Assembly: GCA_025922875.1 (NCBI GenBank)
Contig: JAICGZ010000012.1
Location: forward strand, 1-43,952
Origin: Pyrinomonadaceae bacterium
Lineage (GTDB): Bacteria; Acidobacteriota; Blastocatellia; Pyrinomonadales; Pyrinomonadaceae
Direction of reading: 5' to 3'
Length of the DNA stretch: 43,952 nt
Every line of letters starts with the position of its first letter. The stretch's first letter is position 1. Position numbers and translations under genes: made by a program. Shown in pieces: positions 23,340 through 31,834 of the stretch. The notes below the pieces were generated by a model that worked only from the letters and a program-made list of their open reading frames with translations, was not told the DNA's origin and made no database searches.

Positions 23340-24052
23340 AGCTATACGTCTATTGCCTCGTCGAAGATGTCGAAGCGCTGAGTGGACCAGTAGGCGGGAT
23401 TTCCGGCGCTCCGGTACGATTAGAGAAAATCGAAGATCTCGGCATCCTGGTTAGCGACTTCAATGACGATTCAGTTCCGGTGACGCATGAAAACGCGATG
23501 GATCACGCAGCCGTAGTGCGAAGCGTTCTGGATCGCACGACGCCTCTGCCGTTTCGGTTTGGAACGCTCGTGACCGAGCAGCAACTCAGGAGTTACATCA
23601 CTGCGCGAAAGCCCGCGCTGGAAAGCAATCTATCGATGGTTCGTGGTTGCGTAGAAATGAGCGTGAAGATCATTTGGGAAGTTTCAAAGGAAAAAGAAGA
23701 AGAGGTCCAGGAATCAGATCATGGACTTGGGACGACCTTTCTCGCCGAGAAACGACGAGAGATCATGGGCAGCGAACTCAAGGCGGCGCAGGCTAAAGAG
23801 ATATCTACCTGGCTGCACAAAAGCGTTAGCGGCTTAACGCGAGGTGAAAAAGTAAGTCTCCAGTCTTCGGAGAAACTGTTTTTAAGCGCGGCCCATCTCG
23901 TTCCACGTGCTAACCTTAAGCAATATCGAGAGCAAACGGCCCAAGTCCGCGAGGAGAGGCCCGATCTGCACTTTCTTTTCAGTGGTCCCTGGCCGCCGTA
24001 TAGTTTTGCGAACATTGAGCTTGAGTTTAAAACACAGTTCGGAGTAAGCTGA
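23336..24052 (+). CDS. Gas vesicle protein GvpF/GvpL (copy 3)
   Basis: 238 residues, the shortest copy. Begins MKLYVYCLVEDVEALSG, with LPFRFGTLV in the middle, TTFLAEKRREIMGSE as the helical segment and SGPWPPYSFANIELEF at the end. Its ATG overlaps the preceding stop (ATGA), and its own stop overlaps the gvpK start by one base. Accessory assembly role as for the other copies. The close packing of gvpA/J-type, gvpF/L and gvpK points to stoichiometric co-translation. Confidence 0.92.
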   Translation: MKLYVYCLVEDVEALSGPVGGISGAPVRLEKIEDLGILVSDFNDDSVPVTHENAMDHAAVVRSVLDRTTPLPFRFGTLVTEQQLRSYITARKPALESNLSMVRGCVEMSVKIIWEVSKEKEEEVQESDHGLGTTFLAEKRREIMGSELKAAQAKEISTWLHKSVSGLTRGEKVSLQSSEKLFLSAAHLVPRANLKQYREQTAQVREERPDLHFLFSGPWPPYSFANIELEFKTQFGVS

Positions 24053-24417
24053 TGGAGCTTTCCCCCGAAAATCCCCTTTCGGCTGAGCCGGAGATTGAAA
24101 CTTCGCATGCGGAAGAGTTTGTGGAGCAACTTCGTTGCGTCACCGATGCCCTGCCGTCGCGAATAAATATTGATGCGCAGAGCGTCGAGCAAGGTCTGGC
24201 TAAGCTGGTGCTAACTTTAATCGAGTTCATCCGGCGTCTGCTTGAAAAGCAGGCGGTTCGACGCATGGAAGGCGGGGATCTCTCACCTGAACAAATCGAA
24301 GAATTGGGATTGGCGCTCATGAGATTGGAGGCGAAACTCCAGGATCTGAAAACACAGTTTGGACTGGAGGATGAAGACCTCAATCTCGATCTTGGTCCAA
24401 TCGGGCGCCTGATTTAG
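24052..24417 (+). CDS. gvpK: Gas vesicle protein GvpK
   Basis: 121 residues. The family pattern is clear: RINIDAQSVEQGLAKLVLTL, then EFIRRLLEKQAVRRMEGG, and LSPEQIEELGLALMRLE followed by an amphipathic helix ending in LDLGPIGRLI. GvpK is an accessory protein needed for normal vesicle formation in other organisms. It starts on the last base of gvpF/L copy 3. A 90-bp gap follows. Confidence 0.92.
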   Translation: MELSPENPLSAEPEIETSHAEEFVEQLRCVTDALPSRINIDAQSVEQGLAKLVLTLIEFIRRLLEKQAVRRMEGGDLSPEQIEELGLALMRLEAKLQDLKTQFGLEDEDLNLDLGPIGRLI

Positions 24418-24506
24418 CAATAATGCAGTCTTGCGCGGAGTTATACGATGGTGGCGGCCATCTAAGCTTTTTGAGTAAAGCCGCCCCCTGAAAGTGGAGG
24501 GCGAAA

Positions 24507-24905
24507 GTGTCCAGCGAGCGGTCTACCCTTATAACGGCCCGTCCCCCGGGTCTGGTTGATGTTCTCGACCGTATTCTTGATAAAGGACTGGTTATTGCGG
24601 GCGACATCAAAGTGTCGCTGGCCAACGTAGAACTACTCACGTTACAGATCCGTCTCCTCGTTTGTTCAATTGATAAAGCAGAGCAGATCGGTTTGAACTG
24701 GTGGCGCTATGACACGAACCTAACGACACGCGCCGAGCGTGCCGAAGCCGAGAATCTGGAGTTACGCGAACGGCTCGCGGAACTCGAAATGGAGATCCGA
24801 AAACTTGCAGTCGCCGGAGCGGCCGCCACTGTCCGTGAACAAAATACAGTTGCCACCAGTCGCAGGCGAGTGCGTAAAGCTAAAGCCAAGGAGCGCATTA
24901 CATAA
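24507..24905 (+). CDS. gvpJ: GvpJ-like protein with long C-terminal coiled coil
   Basis: 132 residues from GTG 24507, which follows GGAGGG at normal spacing. Residues 13-58 carry the GvpA fold (GLVDVLDRILDKGLVIAGDI, then VSLANVELLTLQIRLLVCSI). After AEQIGLNWWRYD comes a tail of 60 residues: a predicted coiled coil (AERAEAENLELRERLAELEM) ending in a very basic stretch (SRRRVRKAKAKERIT). This length and the NWW motif resemble GvpJ, a minor component thought to seed or cap the vesicle. The gap to gvpA is 99 bp. Confidence 0.85.
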   Translation: MSSERSTLITARPPGLVDVLDRILDKGLVIAGDIKVSLANVELLTLQIRLLVCSIDKAEQIGLNWWRYDTNLTTRAERAEAENLELRERLAELEMEIRKLAVAGAAATVREQNTVATSRRRVRKAKAKERIT

Positions 24906-25004
24906 GCATGCATAAATGAGAGAGATTTAAAGAAGCGCAAGGGCGTCGTCAATCCTCGCGCAGTATGCTCGTTCTCCCAACTTACAAAAAAGGAACCGAA
25001 GCAA

Positions 25005-25286
25005 ATGGCTGTCGAAAGAGCACCAGGCGGTACTAGTTTAATTGACGTTCTCGATCGCGTGCTCGATAAGGGCATCGTAATCGATGCGTGGGTTAGAATT
25101 TCTCTGGTGGGCATTGACTTGATCACGATCGAAGCTCGTGTAGTAGTTGCTTCAATCGACACCTACTTGAAGTACGCTGAAGCAGTAGGATTGACCCCGG
25201 CAGTTTCACGACCAGTTCTTACGCCCGGAGCGGAGCCAGTCGAAACCGAGCGACGCCGTGTGACAGTCGAAGTCGAAAAGAAATGA
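25005..25286 (+). CDS. gvpA: Major gas vesicle structural protein GvpA
   Basis: 93 residues. The core is almost the textbook Gvp[41 protein letters not shown], then [14 protein letters not shown]. GvpA packs into ribs that form the gas-filled protein shell. The C-terminus extends about 28 residues beyond the usual end, with Pro/Glu/Arg-rich sequence. AAGGAA lies 11 bases before the ATG. It is last in the cluster, unlike many clusters where gvpA comes first; a dedicated strong promoter would be expected for this abundant protein, but I cannot assign one in the 99-bp gap. Confidence 0.95.
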   Translation: MAVERAPGGTSLIDVLDRVLDKGIVIDAWVRISLVGIDLITIEARVVVASIDTYLKYAEAVGLTPAVSRPVLTPGAEPVETERRRVTVEVEKK

Positions 25287-25290
25287 TTTG

Positions 25291-25357
25291 GATTGCCAAT
25301 TGCCGATTTATGAAGAACTGCCAAACCGCACCTTAATCGGCAATTAGCAATTGGCAA
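25291..25357. repeat. Imperfect inverted repeat, 'CAATTGCCGATTGCC' family (copy 2)
   Basis: GATTGCCAATTGCCGATTTA (25291-25310) and its inverse TAATCGGCAATTAGCAATTG (25334-25353) flank a spacer of about 23 bases. It lies between gvpA and the histidine kinase gene and could reduce read-through from the gas vesicle operon. Copy 1 is at 16796-16879. Confidence 0.8.
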
Positions 25358-25363
25358 TTGGAA

Positions 25364-27568
25364 ATGAGTTTTATGGGAGAAGTTCCGGCAGAATTAGCAG
25401 TTCGAACGCAGTCCTCCCTTTCGGAATCGGAGCGGGTTAGCCCATACCTGCGTCAGTATGACATCTTTGTCGAAACCACGACGCAGATGCTTGCCACACC
25501 CAAGCTGAATGAGCGCCTGCAACTGGCCCTCGAAGGGATCGCAAGTATCTTCGGTCATCGACAAGCCGCCATTGCGATCATTAACGAACGAGATGCAGAG
25601 CTGCGAATTCGTGCTGCTGTTGGTTTTGAGGACGAATCGAGCCCTCGCGTGGAAATGCCTTTAGACTCCAGCGCCAACTGCGTGCGTGTTATCCATGATG
25701 GTCATCCACTCTGGATCTCGATGCAGGAGGATGAAGCCTCACGCAGTCTGTTCGACAAAATGCGCTGGCAGCAGGACGTACTCGCCCTGCCGTTGTTTGG
25801 CATCTCGGAAATTTCGACGAAATCGCGGCGCGGCGATACAGATGGGAGTTCCCGCTTTCCCGCTCATTATTGGACCTTCGATCAGGGCTCACGACTGGGC
25901 GTGCTCTACATCGGCGCCTACGAGAACAGTATCGATCCTGTTTCTTTGAATCTTCTCAAGCGATTTGCTGACAAGGTTGGCATTATCGCTTCTCTCGCAA
26001 TTCATCAGGAACGACTCGTTAACACGGTCACGAAGTTGCAACGAGAGCGGCAATGGATTGAGTCGATCATGAAGTCTGTTGCGGATCCGATCGTTCTCAC
26101 CGATCTCGACAACGAAATCCTGCTGCAAAACCGTCGCGCGGAAGAACTGTTTAGCGGTTCCGCCAATGCGGGCGAAGGAAAGCGCCGCGCGCTGAAGATG
26201 AACGATCTGCTTTTCTCCGCTTATCTTTCGAGCGCCACAGTGTCGTCGTCGGAAGTTATTCAGAGAGACATCACTCTTGTTGATCCGATCGAAGGTTCCG
26301 ATATCCACTTCGAAGTGATCTCGACTCCCGCCGCAAATGCACGCGGCGAGCCGCTCGGACTAGTGTCGATCTTTCGTGATGTAACTGATCTGCGTGAAGC
26401 GAATGAGGAGTTAGCGCGTAACTTCGTCAAGTTGCAGGAAGCTGAGGCTGAGTCGCGTCGCGAACGCGATCGACTGGACCTCATTATCGAGAACGTGGGC
26501 CATCCGATCGTCGTCTGCGACTCAGCCGGCAACTTCATTTTATTCAATCGGCGCGCGGAGCTGTTGTTTCAGGAGAATGCTTCGTTCAGATCAGTGGCCG
26601 CTGCCGCCGTTCGCACCAATGCCGTCAAACTCACCTCGTTTATCTCAACGCTTGCTTCGGCGTCTGAAACGGGCAGGCAAGCTGAGATTGAATTGATCGA
26701 TCCCGAAGACGGTAGATCGTTACCGATGGAGATAACGGCGCGCGAAGTTCTGGATCCGACGGGGCAGGTTACGGCGGTTGTATCCATCCTTCACGATCTG
26801 ACTGAGATTCGTGAACTCGAACGCCGGCGTGTCGAACAACAGTTGTTCGAATCGGAGAAACTGGCTGCCGTTGGGCGCCTTGCGGCATCGATCGCTCATG
26901 AGGTCAACAATCCTCTCGAAGCGATCAAAAACGCGCTTTACTTGATGCAGACGAGTATTGACGTCGATAGCAAGAACACTCGCTTTCTGGAGATCGCCAG
27001 AAAGGAGACTGAAAGAGTTTCACATATCATCCGGCAGATGCTTGGTTTTGCACGCCGGCCTGGTGAAGTTGATTGGGTGGATGTAAATCAACTGCTGGAA
27101 GAGACGCTCGTCCTGATGGAAAAGAAGATGCGCCAACTGCGCATCCGGATCACGAAATCATTCGACGATTCGTTGCCGAAGGTAAGGGCGCGCGCCGATC
27201 AGTTGCGCCAGGTCTTTCTGAATCTAATTATTAACGCGCAGCAGGCGATTGAAGGCGAAGGCGAAATCGTGATCTCCACGTCTCGTTATGAACAAGCCTT
27301 GCAACCGTCGATTCTTGTCCAACTCAGCGATAGCGGCGTTGGTATCGCCGAGGACGATATTAATCGCATCTTCGATCCGTTTTTTTCGACTGGCAAGAAG
27401 GGAACTGGCCTTGGATTGTGGGTAACACAGGACATCGTGAGACAGCACGGCGGCCGCATCGAAGTTAGTAGCGAGTTAGGCCGAGGCACCGTATTCAGCA
27501 TCGTGCTTCAGGTTGAGTCTCCCGTTCTCGAAGATCAGGAAAGCGAATCTAAGTTGTCGGCAAAATGA
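25364..27568 (+). CDS. GAF-PAS-PAS sensor histidine kinase
   Basis: 734 residues from ATG 25364; ATG 25373 is an alternative. Predicted cytoplasmic, without membrane helices. A GAF domain spans about residues 40-220 (LNERLQLALEGIASIFGHRQ), then two PAS domains (about 230-350 and 370-490; SIMKSVADPIVLTDLDNEIL and IIENVGHPIVVCDSAGNF). HisKA has the phospho-acceptor His in ASIAHEVNNPLEAIKNAL, and the HATPase domain shows the N box (NLIINAQQAI), G1 (DSGVGI), the F box (FDPFFSTG) and G2 (GTGLGLWV). This is the NtrB-like HPK4 group. It follows gvpA by 77 bp and overlaps the hybrid protein gene by 4 bp. The signal is unknown. Confidence 0.9.
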   Translation: MSFMGEVPAELAVRTQSSLSESERVSPYLRQYDIFVETTTQMLATPKLNERLQLALEGIASIFGHRQAAIAIINERDAELRIRAAVGFEDESSPRVEMPLDSSANCVRVIHDGHPLWISMQEDEASRSLFDKMRWQQDVLALPLFGISEISTKSRRGDTDGSSRFPAHYWTFDQGSRLGVLYIGAYENSIDPVSLNLLKRFADKVGIIASLAIHQERLVNTVTKLQRERQWIESIMKSVADPIVLTDLDNEILLQNRRAEELFSGSANAGEGKRRALKMNDLLFSAYLSSATVSSSEVIQRDITLVDPIEGSDIHFEVISTPAANARGEPLGLVSIFRDVTDLREANEELARNFVKLQEAEAESRRERDRLDLIIENVGHPIVVCDSAGNFILFNRRAELLFQENASFRSVAAAAVRTNAVKLTSFISTLASASETGRQAEIELIDPEDGRSLPMEITAREVLDPTGQVTAVVSILHDLTEIRELERRRVEQQLFESEKLAAVGRLAASIAHEVNNPLEAIKNALYLMQTSIDVDSKNTRFLEIARKETERVSHIIRQMLGFARRPGEVDWVDVNQLLEETLVLMEKKMRQLRIRITKSFDDSLPKVRARADQLRQVFLNLIINAQQAIEGEGEIVISTSRYEQALQPSILVQLSDSGVGIAEDDINRIFDPFFSTGKKGTGLGLWVTQDIVRQHGGRIEVSSELGRGTVFSIVLQVESPVLEDQESESKLSAK

Positions 27569-29208
27569 GCCAGCCAATCAATCATTCCGGAAACGGTTCA
27601 CCTCAGGACGTTTTATCCAATGAGGCGCGGCTACTTGTCGTGGACGACGAAGAGAGCCTGCGCATCACTACCGCCGCGATCTTCGAGAACGAGGGTTATC
27701 TCGTCGATACAGCGTCGAGTGGCGACGAGGCGATCGCGCTGTTGAACGACGCTGATTACGATCTGGTGCTTACTGATTTGCACATGGAAGGAGGCGATGG
27801 TCTTTCCGTGTTGAACCAGATCCGGCAGCAGAGGCCGCTGACGATTTCAGTGGTGCTGACAGGATTTGCTTCAGTTGAATCCGCGATCGCCGCCTTGCAG
27901 GAAGGTGCTTACGACTATCTCGTCAAGCCCTGCGATATCGAGAGCATGAAGCACACGATTCGCAGAGGCGTCGAGCACCGGCGACTCATGCTGGCTGAAC
28001 AGAAAGCCCGCATGGATTTGCAGCAGTTGAATCTTGATCTGGAGAAGAGAATTGAGGAACGGACCGCCGAGTTGAAGCGGCTCAATGCGGAACTGGCAGA
28101 AGCTAATCGCGCGAAAGATGTTTTCCTCGCCACGCTCTCACACGAATTGCGAACTCCTTTAACGCCTGTTGTCGGTTGGATCAAATTGCTGCGCAGTGGA
28201 ACTCTCGATGAAAAAAGTGTGGCGCAGGCCCTCGACGCAATCGAGCGCAACGCCTGGTTGCAATCACGACTGATCGACGATCTACTTGACACTTCACGAA
28301 TCGCAACGGGAAAACTGCATTTCGAACCCAAGCCAACCGATTTCAACATAGTAGTGAAGGCTGCTGTCGATACTGTTCGTAGTTCTGCCGCTGCGCGCAA
28401 CATCGATTTATCGCTGTCGTTGTGGCCTTCAAGTTTGGTTGTGATGGGCGAACCACTGCGTCTTCAGCAGATTGCCTGGAACCTTGTCTCCAATGCGATC
28501 AAGTTTACCGATCCGGGTGGCAAGGTGAGGGTGACGACGGGGTTGAACGATTCCCATGCGTATTTGGAAGTTGTCGATACCGGCGTCGGGATCGAATCAG
28601 AATTTCTCCCGCACGTCTTCGATCGGTTCCGGCAGGCGGATGGTTCGACTTCGAGGCGTCACGGTGGTTTGGGACTCGGACTCGCTATCGCCGACGCACT
28701 CGCGAAGATGCACGGCGGCAAACTCGAAGCGCAGTCTGACGGCGGCGGGCAGGGATCGCGTTTTACCTTCCTGATCGGACTGGCGCCGAGCGAGAAATCT
28801 GCACCGGAAATGGTGGATCAAAAAGCTCACTCGCTGGCGGGGCTGGATGTTTTGATCGTGGAAGACTCGACAGACACACTCGAGTTGCTCAGCGTGATCT
28901 TCAGTCGTGAGGGCGCGAACGTAACCGCGGCGTCGTCTGCGGCGGAAGCGCTCCAAAATGCGGTCATGAAGCGTCCGAACATCATCGTATCTGATATCGG
29001 CATGCCGGATACCGACGGTTATCGACTGCTCGAGCAACTACGCCGGCTTCCCGGATTGACTAAGGTGCCGGCCATCGCCGTTTCAGGTTATGCGAGTGAG
29101 GAGGATCGTGAGCGCGCGCTGGCGGTTGGTTACCTGGCGTTAGTCCCCAAGCCGATCGACGTGGACGTCCTTTTCAACCTCATTCAGGAACTCAAAACCC
29201 CGCTATGA
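27565..29208 (+). CDS. Hybrid response regulator/histidine kinase (REC-HisKA-HATPase-REC)
   Basis: 547 residues. The N-terminal receiver (LLVVDDEESLRITT, phospho-Asp in LVLTDLHMEGGDG, Lys in YLVKPCDIES) covers about 20-140. A coiled coil leads to HisKA (FLATLSHELRTPLTPVVGWI) and the HATPase domain (NLVSNAIKFT, DTGVGI, GLGLGLAI). The C-terminal receiver starts VLIVEDSTDTLELL with phospho-Asp in IIVSDIGMPDTDG and Lys in LVPKPIDV. The ATG overlaps the stop of the upstream kinase (ATGA), so the pair are co-translated and likely form a phosphorelay. There is no DNA-binding output domain. Confidence 0.92.
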   Translation: MSQPINHSGNGSPQDVLSNEARLLVVDDEESLRITTAAIFENEGYLVDTASSGDEAIALLNDADYDLVLTDLHMEGGDGLSVLNQIRQQRPLTISVVLTGFASVESAIAALQEGAYDYLVKPCDIESMKHTIRRGVEHRRLMLAEQKARMDLQQLNLDLEKRIEERTAELKRLNAELAEANRAKDVFLATLSHELRTPLTPVVGWIKLLRSGTLDEKSVAQALDAIERNAWLQSRLIDDLLDTSRIATGKLHFEPKPTDFNIVVKAAVDTVRSSAAARNIDLSLSLWPSSLVVMGEPLRLQQIAWNLVSNAIKFTDPGGKVRVTTGLNDSHAYLEVVDTGVGIESEFLPHVFDRFRQADGSTSRRHGGLGLGLAIADALAKMHGGKLEAQSDGGGQGSRFTFLIGLAPSEKSAPEMVDQKAHSLAGLDVLIVEDSTDTLELLSVIFSREGANVTAASSAAEALQNAVMKRPNIIVSDIGMPDTDGYRLLEQLRRLPGLTKVPAIAVSGYASEEDRERALAVGYLALVPKPIDVDVLFNLIQELKTPL

Positions 29209-29251
29209 AGTGATCAGAAGCGCCTTACCGCGACAGTGGCCAGTATTCTAT

Positions 29252-29356
29252 TCAATCCTTCATCTCAGTGTGAGTAAGGCACTCGACCGTTATGTGCAGA
29301 TCGTTAATCGCGCGACCGATAGCCATTTGCTCTGGAACGAAGATGATCCCCGCCAT
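29252..29356 (-). CDS. Candidate 34-residue microprotein
   Basis: On the minus strand, ATG 29356 is preceded by AGGAGGGGAGAACC, one of the best ribosome binding sites in the window. The frame encodes 34 residues, beginning MAGIIFVPEQMAIGRAI and ending TEMKD, with no membrane helix, no cysteine pair and no recognised family. It lies in a 313-bp gap (29209-29521) that otherwise contains only the Rrf2 promoter. Because a short frame can arise by chance, the main support is the Shine-Dalgarno and its spacing. Confidence 0.35.
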   Translation of the reverse strand: MAGIIFVPEQMAIGRAINDLHITVECLTHTEMKD

Positions 29357-29451
29357 TGGTTCTCCCCTCCTAACACAATGCTTCGCATCAGGAATCAATG
29401 GCCTCGCATTCTACCCTCCCCGGCACCTACAAACCAAGTTAAAACAACAAG

Positions 29452-29486
29452 TTGACAAAAACGAAATTGTAACTATAATGGTTACA
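29452..29486 (+). promoter_or_regulatory. Near-consensus sigma-70 promoter with overlapping operator-like dyad
   Basis: TTGACA (29452-29457) and TATAAT (29474-29479) are perfect hexamers with a 16-base spacer. The -10 box lies between the arms of the perfect inverted repeat TTGTAAC (29467-29473) and GTTACAA (29480-29486). A dimer bound there would block RNA polymerase. It is 36 bases before the Rrf2 regulator ATG, so autoregulation is likely, and the rpoD-type gene lies downstream in the same direction. Confidence 0.85.
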
Positions 29487-29521
29487 AAAAGGAAGACCCG
29501 AGTTCCCCGTACAGCTTAAAT

Positions 29522-30070
29522 ATGTCGACAAACAGCAGGTTCGCGGTTGCGGTACATGTGCTGAGTTTGATGGCCTGGTCAGGCGAAGAACCCCTTACAT
29601 CCGAACAGGTTGCAGAAAGCGTAAATACAAATCCAGTCGTTATCCGGCGCATGCTCTTGGAACTGGCGAAGGCGGGTTTGGTTGTGTCCCAAACCGGTTC
29701 ATTTGGCGGCTCCCGGCTGGCACATGATCCCACAAAAACTACCCTTTTGGACGTCTACCAGGCACTGGAGTGCCGAGGCGTCTTTTCGCTGCACCGGCAG
29801 CCCCCGAGTCGTGACTGCCCGGTGGGCGTGAATATTGAAACTGTTCTAGGTGACGTGCTCCTGGAGGTAGATTCTGCGGTTGAACGGGTACTTGAAAATA
29901 TAACCATTAACGACGTCGTCCAACGCTTAAAACCCTGCGGGGGTAATGCGACATCGAAGACGATGGAGAAAAATGGAAGGAAGAAACATTTCGACGAAAA
30001 GCAGATTGCTTTGCCCGCGTTGCGAGCAGGTGCAAAGAGCCGGAGGGCACGAGCCTTCCGAACTGCGTAA
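29522..30070 (+). CDS. Rrf2-family transcriptional regulator
   Basis: 182 residues. The winged helix spans about 1-80: [34 protein letters not shown] (helix-turn-helix) and [16 protein letters not shown] (wing). Rrf2 proteins often hold an iron-sulfur cluster; here the Cys are at 84, 99 and 139, not the close IscR spacing, so the sensor chemistry is open. The last 35 residues (after about 147) are Lys/Arg-rich and not typical of the family. A perfect promoter with a palindrome precedes the gene, fitting autorepression. The sigma factor gene starts 26 bp downstream, probably in the same transcript. Confidence 0.88.
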   Translation: MSTNSRFAVAVHVLSLMAWSGEEPLTSEQVAESVNTNPVVIRRMLLELAKAGLVVSQTGSFGGSRLAHDPTKTTLLDVYQALECRGVFSLHRQPPSRDCPVGVNIETVLGDVLLEVDSAVERVLENITINDVVQRLKPCGGNATSKTMEKNGRKKHFDEKQIALPALRAGAKSRRARAFRTA

Positions 30071-30096
30071 ATAAACCGCGAGAAAGGAATAAACAT

Positions 30097-31803
30097 TTGT
30101 CCAGGCTTGAAAAAGATCAAAGCGGTATCGAGCTCATGAATTCGGTCAAAGGCGAGTTTGTCAACCTCAGCGAGGAACTGACTGACGACGCCGTGTCGAT
30201 AGAGGATATCGACGAAGTGCTGCAAACGCTCGAGAGAGCGACCAGTAGTGAAACCGAGATCGAGGAGCCTTTGATCGAGGAGTCCTCGTCTGCGGTTGAG
30301 TCCGACGAAGCCATGAACGAAGAGGTCGAGCTCGACCTTTCCGCCGGCGAGATGGATAAGACTTCGGATCCCATCCGCGTCTACATGCGCGAGATGGGTG
30401 TAGTGCCCCTGCTTACCCGCGAGCAGGAGGTGTCGATCGCCAAGCGCATCGAGCGCGGCCAGAAGCGTGCTGAAAAAGCGATTGCGCGTTCTCCAATCGC
30501 GGTAGTTGAACTTTTCCGGATCGGCGATGAACTGGCCGCCGGCTCCCTCAACATCCGCGACGTCGTCGCTTTCTCCGATCAGATGGAGACGGAAGAACAC
30601 GAGGATCGCAGTGAAGAGTATTTGCAGTGGACTATTGAAGGACTCAATAACATCCGGCAGCTCTACAAGCGGGGCTTGAAGGAGTTTGACAAATTTGCTG
30701 AGGAGTTGAAGGCCTCGCGAGGCAAGCGTTCGAAGAAACTTTTGCGCTTCCGGCGAAAGCTCGCGCGTACCAGGTTGGAGATTGCGCAGGAGATCCGAAG
30801 CCTGCATCTGAAGGAAGCTGCGCGGCAAAGACTAATCGGCGCGATCGGCGTGGTGCACAGGGAAGTGCGCACTCTCGAACGCGAGATCGAAAGCTACTCC
30901 GAGAAGCTGAAACGCAAAGGACTGAAGGCCGACAAGCAGAAGGAATTCCGAAAGCATGTCGCCAATGCCCGCAAGCGTTTGAAGGAAATCGAGACGGAGC
31001 ATCACCTGTCGCCGTTGGAAATCAAGCGTTCGCACCAGATGATTGCAGTCAGTGAAGCGCAAACGGCACAGGCGAAGCACGAGTTGACCGAGGCAAACCT
31101 GCGTCTGGTTGTGTCGATCGCCAAGAAGTATCAGAACCGTGGTTTGCAGTTCCTCGATCTGATTCAGGAAGGCAACCTCGGATTGATGAAGGGCGTTGAC
31201 AAGTTCGACTGGCGGCGCGGTTACAAGTTTTCAACCTACGCGACGTGGTGGATTCGTCAGGCAATCACTCGCGCGATCGCCGACCAGGCGCGCACGATTC
31301 GCATTCCGGTGCACATGATCGAAGTGATTAACAAACTCAAGAACACTTCGCGTGAACTGGTGCGTGAGCTCGGCCGCGAACCAACGACCGAAGAGATTGC
31401 CAAGAAGATGGACACCTCCGTCGACAAGGTGCGTAAGGCTCGCAAGTTGATGCAGGATCCGATCTCGTTGGAGACGCCGATTGGCGAAAATGGCGACTCG
31501 CAGTTGGGTGACTTGATTGAAGACAAGTCGAGTGAGAGTCCGGCTGCCCGCGTTATCACTTCCAACCTTCGCGAGATCGCGGGCGACGTTTTGCAGACGT
31601 TGAGTCCGCGTGAAGAGCGCGTGATCCGTTTGCGGTTCGGATTGGATAACGGTGGTCACGAGCGCACGTTGGAGGAAGTGGGTCAGAACTTCAACGTGAC
31701 CCGCGAACGCATTCGCCAGATCGAAGCGAAGGCGCTGCGCAAACTGCGACATCCTTCGCGCGCGCGACTGTTAAAGAATTTCCTCGAAGGCGAGGGGCAA
31801 TAA
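30097..31803 (+). CDS. rpoD: RNA polymerase sigma factor of the RpoD/SigA type
   Basis: 568 residues starting at TTG 30097, preceded by AGAAAGGA. After an acidic, Glu/Ser-rich region 1.1 (about 1-85) comes region 1.2 ([20 protein letters not shown]), then a long charged non-conserved region (about 130-320). Region 2 is [19 protein letters not shown] with [20 protein letters not shown], region 3 follows with [13 protein letters not shown], and region 4 has [20 protein letters not shown] near the end. All core and promoter contacts look intact. Housekeeping-type sigma, or a close paralogue. It is most likely transcribed with the Rrf2 regulator, and thioredoxin follows after 31 bp. Confidence 0.92.
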   Translation: MSRLEKDQSGIELMNSVKGEFVNLSEELTDDAVSIEDIDEVLQTLERATSSETEIEEPLIEESSSAVESDEAMNEEVELDLSAGEMDKTSDPIRVYMREMGVVPLLTREQEVSIAKRIERGQKRAEKAIARSPIAVVELFRIGDELAAGSLNIRDVVAFSDQMETEEHEDRSEEYLQWTIEGLNNIRQLYKRGLKEFDKFAEELKASRGKRSKKLLRFRRKLARTRLEIAQEIRSLHLKEAARQRLIGAIGVVHREVRTLEREIESYSEKLKRKGLKADKQKEFRKHVANARKRLKEIETEHHLSPLEIKRSHQMIAVSEAQTAQAKHELTEANLRLVVSIAKKYQNRGLQFLDLIQEGNLGLMKGVDKFDWRRGYKFSTYATWWIRQAITRAIADQARTIRIPVHMIEVINKLKNTSRELVRELGREPTTEEIAKKMDTSVDKVRKARKLMQDPISLETPIGENGDSQLGDLIEDKSSESPAARVITSNLREIAGDVLQTLSPREERVIRLRFGLDNGGHERTLEEVGQNFNVTRERIRQIEAKALRKLRHPSRARLLKNFLEGEGQ

Positions 31804-31834
31804 GTTCAGAAAGAAAGATTAGGAGCGACTTAAG

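Noticed and set aside
29210-29455. 81-codon plus-strand frame after the hybrid kinase
   Set aside because: No Shine-Dalgarno, no family resemblance, and it runs into the Rrf2 promoter; composition is not protein-like.
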